Source: an uncultured Eubacterium sp. | GTDB taxonomy: Bacteria; Bacillota; Clostridia; Lachnospirales; Lachnospiraceae | DNA: 64,000 nucleotides | Direction of reading: 5' to 3' | Assembly: GCA_910584245.1 (NCBI GenBank) | Contig: CAJTZF010000005.1 | Span: 1 to 64,000, forward strand | Part shown: piece after piece, positions 60,387 through 64,000 of the stretch | How the letters are laid out: each line of letters opens with the position of its first letter | How positions within the stretch are numbered: position 1 is the stretch's first letter | Made by a program: the position numbers and the translations under genes | The notes under the pieces: generated by a model | Told to the model about the DNA's origin: nothing | Databases searched by the model: none | What the model saw: the letters and a program-made list of their open reading frames with translations, nothing else

Positions 60387-60453
60387 AATTAAAGAAACAT
60401 TTCTAGCGCATTCTGAAAAATATGCCCAACAGAAAAACCAAGGGGAATTCCAA

Positions 60454-60528
60454 ATGGAAGGGAGAATGCAGACGAAAGTATTTTGGGATTCCCATTTAAG
60501 TAAAAATGAAAAGGTGGATATATTGTGA
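60454..60528 (+). CDS. Possible 24-aa leader peptide coupled to the primase gene
   Basis: A short frame starting M-E-G-R-M-Q-T-K-V-F-W, with AAGGGGAA at 60440-60447 as ribosome site. Its TGA overlaps the GTG of the primase gene (GTGA), which suggests translational coupling. The same frame is open further upstream without a good start. It may be a real small protein or only a coupling device. Confidence 0.35.
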   Translation: MEGRMQTKVFWDSHLSKNEKVDIL

Positions 60529-62249
60529 ATAAATTGACATTTGACAATTATATCAGTAGTGAACCATGCCGTCCATCTGCCGTTTACCTATGTGAAGACA
60601 GAGGTATTTGTGATAATATTATTGCTTCCGGCAGGGCAGCGGTATACATATCCAGTGATTTGAATAATACAGCCTTTTTCAGTATGGATGAATACCTGGC
60701 GTATATTGAGAACAATTATTTGATAAAGCCAATTAGTTCGTATACATTTGTTCCCTGTTTTCGTATGCGAAAAATGAATGAACAGATATACGAACTTGCC
60801 AGGCAGCTGTATCTCCGGGTCAACCAGGATGGGTGGAGGCTTTTCTATAAGAAGGAGTATCTCTCAGAACTGTGTCACCAGCTCAAGGTTGAGAAGATTC
60901 TTGACGACTACGAGGCAAGGCTGTTCGGGCCGCCAACAGGTGAAGTAGATATAAGCCAGTTTCATGTAGTATCAAAAACCGGGGCTGTGACAGGAGTAAT
61001 AGATATTGAAGTGGTACATTATCTGATTGCGCATTTCGATATGTTTGTGATGAATGCCCAGTTATATTTGTATGAAGGCGGGGTGTTTCGGCTGGACCAG
61101 GACGGCACACGGATCAAAAATCGCATGCAGAAATTAATATATAAGAGGTTTATCAAGGCAAATACGCTGAATCATATTTATAGTTTGCTGATTATGCAGG
61201 AAGAGATCCAGAAGCGCTATGAGGAGATAAACCAGTATCCAGTGACAATGATTAACTTCAGGAATGGAATGTATGATTTGATTAAAAGCCAGCTTATTCC
61301 GCACGACAAAAAGTATTACAGCATTAACCAAATACCTCATGATTTCAGACAAGACGTCGTGCTGGAGAAAGACTGGTTTTTTACAAAGAAGTTCCTAAAA
61401 GAAGCCAGTGCGGGTGAACAAGATGTAAAAATGCTTTTGCAGTATTTTGGGTACTGTATGACACGTGATACGAGTCAGCAGAAGTTTATGATACTAAAAG
61501 GAAATGGCGGGACCGGCAAATCCAGAGTAATTGGGCTTTTGGAGTATATTATCGGGAGTGAAAACGTATGCAGCATATCGCTCCAGGATCTCAATAAACG
61601 GTTCTATGCTACGAATCTTTACGGAAAACTTCTTAATTCTTGTGCAGATATATCTTCGGAGGCAATGAACAGTGTGGATATTATTAAGAAAGCGACAGGC
61701 GAGGATACGCTCATGTATGAAAGGAAGGGAAAAGACCCTGCCACGTTTACGAGTTATGCCAAGCTTTTATTCAGTGCTAATGAAATCCCGGTCAATATGG
61801 ACGAGAAGTCAAACGCATGGTACCGGCGGCTTCTGATTTTTGAGATGAATAAAGTGCCGGCAAAAAAAGATGTGAATTTGCAGAAGAGGCTGTGTGAGGA
61901 GGCAGAAGCTACAATATATATGGCTGTAAATGCGATATCAGAGTTATACCGGGCTGCTGGGAGTGAAATATCGGCGACAGACAACAGCATCCGGTTGACA
62001 AAAGAGCTAAACCGTGAGGCGGACAGCGCATTATCATTTTTAGATGACTGTATCATCCGGGCACCGGGAAAGAAGATACGGCGCTCCCGGTTTTACCAGT
62101 GTTACATCCGATACTGTGAGCAAAATGAGAGAACGCAGTATAAGAAGGGCATCTTTTTTAAAAATATTACCGGAAAAGGCTATATGGTGACGAAAACAGG
62201 CGGCGAGTATTATGTGATGGATGTGGAACTGGCATCCGGGACCTTTTAA
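60525..62249 (+). CDS. P4/D5-type phage primase-helicase
   Basis: A 574-aa protein. The C-terminal half holds a D5_N-like region (about residues 200-300) and an SF3-type helicase core with Walker A K-G-N-G-G-T-G-K-S near 330, Walker B-like N-S-C-A-D-I-S near 368 and a sensor S-A-N-E-I-P near 415. A winged-helix tail follows. The N-terminal 150 residues are poorly conserved and no clear primase metal motif is visible. It should start replication of the excised element. GTG start at 60525 behind AAAGGTGG. Confidence 0.85.
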   Translation: MNKLTFDNYISSEPCRPSAVYLCEDRGICDNIIASGRAAVYISSDLNNTAFFSMDEYLAYIENNYLIKPISSYTFVPCFRMRKMNEQIYELARQLYLRVNQDGWRLFYKKEYLSELCHQLKVEKILDDYEARLFGPPTGEVDISQFHVVSKTGAVTGVIDIEVVHYLIAHFDMFVMNAQLYLYEGGVFRLDQDGTRIKNRMQKLIYKRFIKANTLNHIYSLLIMQEEIQKRYEEINQYPVTMINFRNGMYDLIKSQLIPHDKKYYSINQIPHDFRQDVVLEKDWFFTKKFLKEASAGEQDVKMLLQYFGYCMTRDTSQQKFMILKGNGGTGKSRVIGLLEYIIGSENVCSISLQDLNKRFYATNLYGKLLNSCADISSEAMNSVDIIKKATGEDTLMYERKGKDPATFTSYAKLLFSANEIPVNMDEKSNAWYRRLLIFEMNKVPAKKDVNLQKRLCEEAEATIYMAVNAISELYRAAGSEISATDNSIRLTKELNREADSALSFLDDCIIRAPGKKIRRSRFYQCYIRYCEQNERTQYKKGIFFKNITGKGYMVTKTGGEYYVMDVELASGTF

Positions 62250-62253
62250 TGCG

Positions 62254-62278
62254 AAAAGGGTAAAAGGGGCAAAAAGGG
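62254..62278 (+). repeat. Iteron-like AAAAGGG repeats after the primase gene
   Basis: Three direct copies, AAAAGGG (62254), AAAAGGGG (62262) and AAAAAGGG (62271), each followed by T or C, every 8-9 bases. About 80 bases on, the opposite-strand version GCCCTCTTTACCCT lies at 62353-62366. AT-rich DNA separates them. The position right after the replication gene makes this the best candidate for the element's origin. Confidence 0.5.
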
Positions 62279-62470
62279 TAAAAAATACACAAATTTTTTT
62301 ATAAAGCAAAATTAGTTTTCATATAAAAAGAAAATTTTTCTGGCAAAAAAATGCCCTCTTTACCCTAAGTGAAAAAAATATGTTGTTTCTAGTGGGGCAA
62401 AAATGAAAAAAGCTTCAGAAGATTTATTAAGAGACGGCGGCTGAAAATATGAAAGGCGGTAGGTAGTTTT

Positions 62471-62929
62471 ATGAAAGTAAAAGAGTATTTACAAAGATTA
62501 CAAAGGCTAGACACTATAATTAATCAGAAAATCAAAGAAATTGATACGTTAAGGACTACGGGTACAAGCGTGGGTTCCATTGATTATTCCAGAGAAAGAG
62601 TACAGACGAGCGCTGGTAAGGATGCTTTATATGTAAAGACAATAAGTAGAATATATGATTTGCAGGAGGAGATTAATAAGGAAATTGATCAGTTTATTGA
62701 TGAAAAGCATAAAATCATTAGCCAGATTCATTGTTTGGAGAATAGTAAGTATATTGAGATTTTGTATAAGCACTACGTTGAATTTAAAAAGCTTGAGGAG
62801 ATATCCGTCGAATTGAACTATTCATATCAGTACGTGAGAAAATTACATGGATGTGCCATTCATTCTTTTGCCAGAAAGTACCCTGAATTGTTTTCAGACG
62901 GGAACAAGCTACAAAATGATACAAGATGA
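62471..62929 (+). CDS. ArpU/DUF1492-like late transcription regulator
   Basis: A 152-aa protein with a coiled-coil N-terminal part (residues 1-90) and a sigma-70 region 4-like HTH at about 95-140 (L-E-E-I-S-V-E-L-N-Y-S-Y-Q-Y-V-R-K-L-H). In Firmicute prophages such proteins sit at the end of the early region and switch on packaging and structural genes. Here tail genes follow directly. AAAGGCGGTAGG precedes the ATG. Confidence 0.78.
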   Translation: MKVKEYLQRLQRLDTIINQKIKEIDTLRTTGTSVGSIDYSRERVQTSAGKDALYVKTISRIYDLQEEINKEIDQFIDEKHKIISQIHCLENSKYIEILYKHYVEFKKLEEISVELNYSYQYVRKLHGCAIHSFARKYPELFSDGNKLQNDTR

Positions 62930-62988
62930 TACAAAGAAGTTACAGACAGTCTACATACTTTTATGATATTATATAAACTGGAAACAGT

Positions 62989-63041
62989 AAAGAGTTCTTG
63001 AAATTAACTTTGAAGGTTGATTTTTGGGACTCTTTTTATTT
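62989..63041 (+). terminator. Terminator-like hairpin before the tail genes
   Basis: AAAGAGTTC (62989-62997) pairs with GGACTCTTT (63027-63035), with one wobble, followed by TTATTTT. The loop is 29 bases. It separates early and late transcription, or acts as an antitermination point for the ArpU-like protein. Confidence 0.65.
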
Positions 63042-63156
63042 TCAGCACCATTGTAAAAAGAAAAGGGGCATTGGTTTATTCCAGCGGCGATGTAACAGCA
63101 AACTTCAGTTATATCAATTAAGATAAACTGAAAAAATTTTTAGGAGGTATTTTATC

Positions 63157-63576
63157 ATGATTGATTTGATTATTTCGGGGATCCGTAATGCGCTGTTTGA
63201 AATGTTCGGATATGAAAGTTATGCGGACAAGATACCGCAAGGGCTTTCTCCACCTTATTTCTACATACAGTGCAAGAAATCAGAGATAAAGAAGTATACT
63301 GGCACACGTTGCTTGCGGAAGAATCATTTTGTAATTCAATATTTTCCGCAATCCGAACAAAATGCACATGACGAGTGTAATAGTGTAGGTGAGCAGATGT
63401 TTGGGTGTTTGGAGGTTATCAATGCGGATGGACTTTTTTGGAGTGGTATGGAAATGAAGTTTGAGATTGTGGATGATGTTTTGCACTTCTTTGTGGACTA
63501 CAACGCTTTTGTTAAAAAGATAGTACAGAAGGAAACAATGGGAGGTTTGCAGACAGATAACCATGTGAAAGGATAG
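63157..63576 (+). CDS. Phage tail terminator/completion protein (DUF6838-like)
   Basis: A 139-aa protein of the kind encoded just before the sheath in PBSX-like myophages. Features are I-I-S-G-I-R-N-A-L near the N-terminus, Y-F-Y-I-Q-C near 33 and a Y-F-P beta-strand near 65. It caps the tail tube end in intact phages. TAGGAGGT precedes the ATG. It opens the structural operon here; in normal phages it is preceded by head and connector genes. Confidence 0.72.
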   Translation: MIDLIISGIRNALFEMFGYESYADKIPQGLSPPYFYIQCKKSEIKKYTGTRCLRKNHFVIQYFPQSEQNAHDECNSVGEQMFGCLEVINADGLFWSGMEMKFEIVDDVLHFFVDYNAFVKKIVQKETMGGLQTDNHVKG

Positions 63577-63584
63577 GTGGTAAA

Positions 63585-63794
63585 ATGGCAAGAAACAAAA
63601 AAGAAACAATTAAAAATGCGGAAGAACAGACTGTTGCGTCAGAAATCAAGTATTCCAAAGAACAGATTCTGTCTTCCGTCACATTTGTGGATCATCACGA
63701 CATGTTAGATGCTCTTCTGACGGATGGGAAAGAATATACGGTAGAAGAAGTGAACAATATCATGGACGGATGGAGAGAGAAAGGAGTGAAATAA
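63585..63794 (+). CDS. Small conserved phage protein of unknown function
   Basis: A 69-aa acidic protein between tail terminator and sheath, the same slot as small XkdJ-like proteins. It starts M-A-R-N-K-K-E-T and has the helix-forming Y-S-K-E-Q-I-L-S-S and Y-T-V-E-E-V-N-N-I-M parts. GGATAGGTGG precedes the ATG. The function is not known. Confidence 0.65.
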   Translation: MARNKKETIKNAEEQTVASEIKYSKEQILSSVTFVDHHDMLDALLTDGKEYTVEEVNNIMDGWREKGVK

Positions 63795-63798
63795 AGAA

Positions 63799-64000
63799 AT
63801 GGCTTTAGGTGGTGGTACTTTTACAGTACAGAATAAGGTGTTACCTGGTTCCTATATCAACTTTTTTTCGGCAGCGGCGGCTTCTGCAAATATTTCCGAC
63901 AGAGGTGTTGCTACCATTCCCCTGCTTCTGGACTGGGGGAAAGATGATGAGATCATAATGGTAACAAACGAAGATTTTCAGAAACAGTCGAACAAGATTT
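63799..64000 (+). CDS. Phage tail sheath protein, 3' end beyond the window
   Basis: The first 67 residues are visible. They read M-A-L-G-G-G-T-F, then V-L-P-G-S-Y-I-N-F near residue 15 and D-R-G-V-A-T-I-P-L near 34, the typical opening of XkdK-type contractile tail sheath proteins. AAAGGAG lies about 13 bases upstream. It shows that the element encodes a contractile, myovirus-type tail. Confidence 0.88.
   Translation, partial: MALGGGTFTVQNKVLPGSYINFFSAAAASANISDRGVATIPLLLDWGKDDEIIMVTNEDFQKQSNKI

Larger units (their letters stand above)
57340..64000. mobile_element. Left end of an integrated phage-related element (headless tail element or satellite)
   Basis: From just after the GGGtGRT gene to the window end the genes are: tyrosine recombinase, candidate small RNA, CI-like repressor, Cro-like protein, HTH protein, P4/D5 primase-helicase, ArpU-like regulator, tail terminator, small protein and tail sheath. 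The left boundary lies in 57273-57384, where the recombinase gene points outward. The right end is beyond the window. No terminase, portal, protease or capsid gene is present between the late regulator and the tail genes. Confidence 0.85.

Overview
The window reads as a chromosomal segment of a spore-forming, low-to-moderate GC Firmicute of the class Clostridia, most likely a Lachnospiraceae-type gut bacterium. Support comes from spoIVB, the long fused PurL/PurQ protein, a double-OB SSB-like protein, the NifU-like/GGGtGRT pair, the gene order priA-def-fmt-rsmB-rlmN-[stp-prkC-rsgA-rpe], AGGAGG-type ribosome sites and TTGACA-17-TATAAT promoters.

Layout. 1-8 kb: the end of a tRNA-Leu gene, a membrane-anchored foldase-like protein, purL, a GH43-like enzyme, maf and tRNA-Gly(GCC). 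8-15.6 kb: a 1479-aa secreted Ig-like repeat protein behind tandem promoters, then recN and spoIVB; spo0A, which usually follows, is absent here. 15.9-25.2 kb: an envelope glycan cluster of three GT-C type membrane glycosyltransferases, a FAD-dependent mutase/oxidoreductase-like protein, GtrA, a flippase and a GtrB-like GT2. 25.2-28 kb: a DUF2156 protein and typA on the minus strand. 28.2-35.3 kb: a double SSB, a corrinoid adenosyltransferase, a lysine riboswitch controlling dapA-dapB, then murF and priA. 35.3-49.9 kb: def-fmt-rsmB-rlmN, an inserted AT-rich minus-strand cassette (39.2-41 kb), then stp-prkC-rsgA-rpe, a PIN-like protein, glnS, a DUF2225 protein and a metal-exporter-like protein. 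49.9-57.3 kb: a DUF6062 protein, CIRCE-controlled groESL, a MerR-controlled ABC exporter whose ATPase gene is frameshifted, and the NifU-like/GGGtGRT pair.

57.3-64 kb: the left end of an integrated element. It carries a tyrosine recombinase, a candidate small RNA, a CI/Cro-like switch with a palindromic operator set, an HTH protein, a P4/D5-type primase-helicase followed by iteron-like repeats, and an ArpU-like late regulator. Then, with no terminase, portal or capsid genes between, come a tail terminator, a small protein and the start of a tail sheath gene. This suggests a headless tail element: a tailocin, or a satellite-like element that encodes a tail. It is the most interesting part of the window.

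The second region of interest is the cassette between rlmN and stp. It contains an unknown two-TM protein and a 49-aa acidic protein, and is bounded on its far side by a decayed second copy of the rlmN 3' end, which points to insertion at rlmN. All calls come from reading the sequence; no database search was run.
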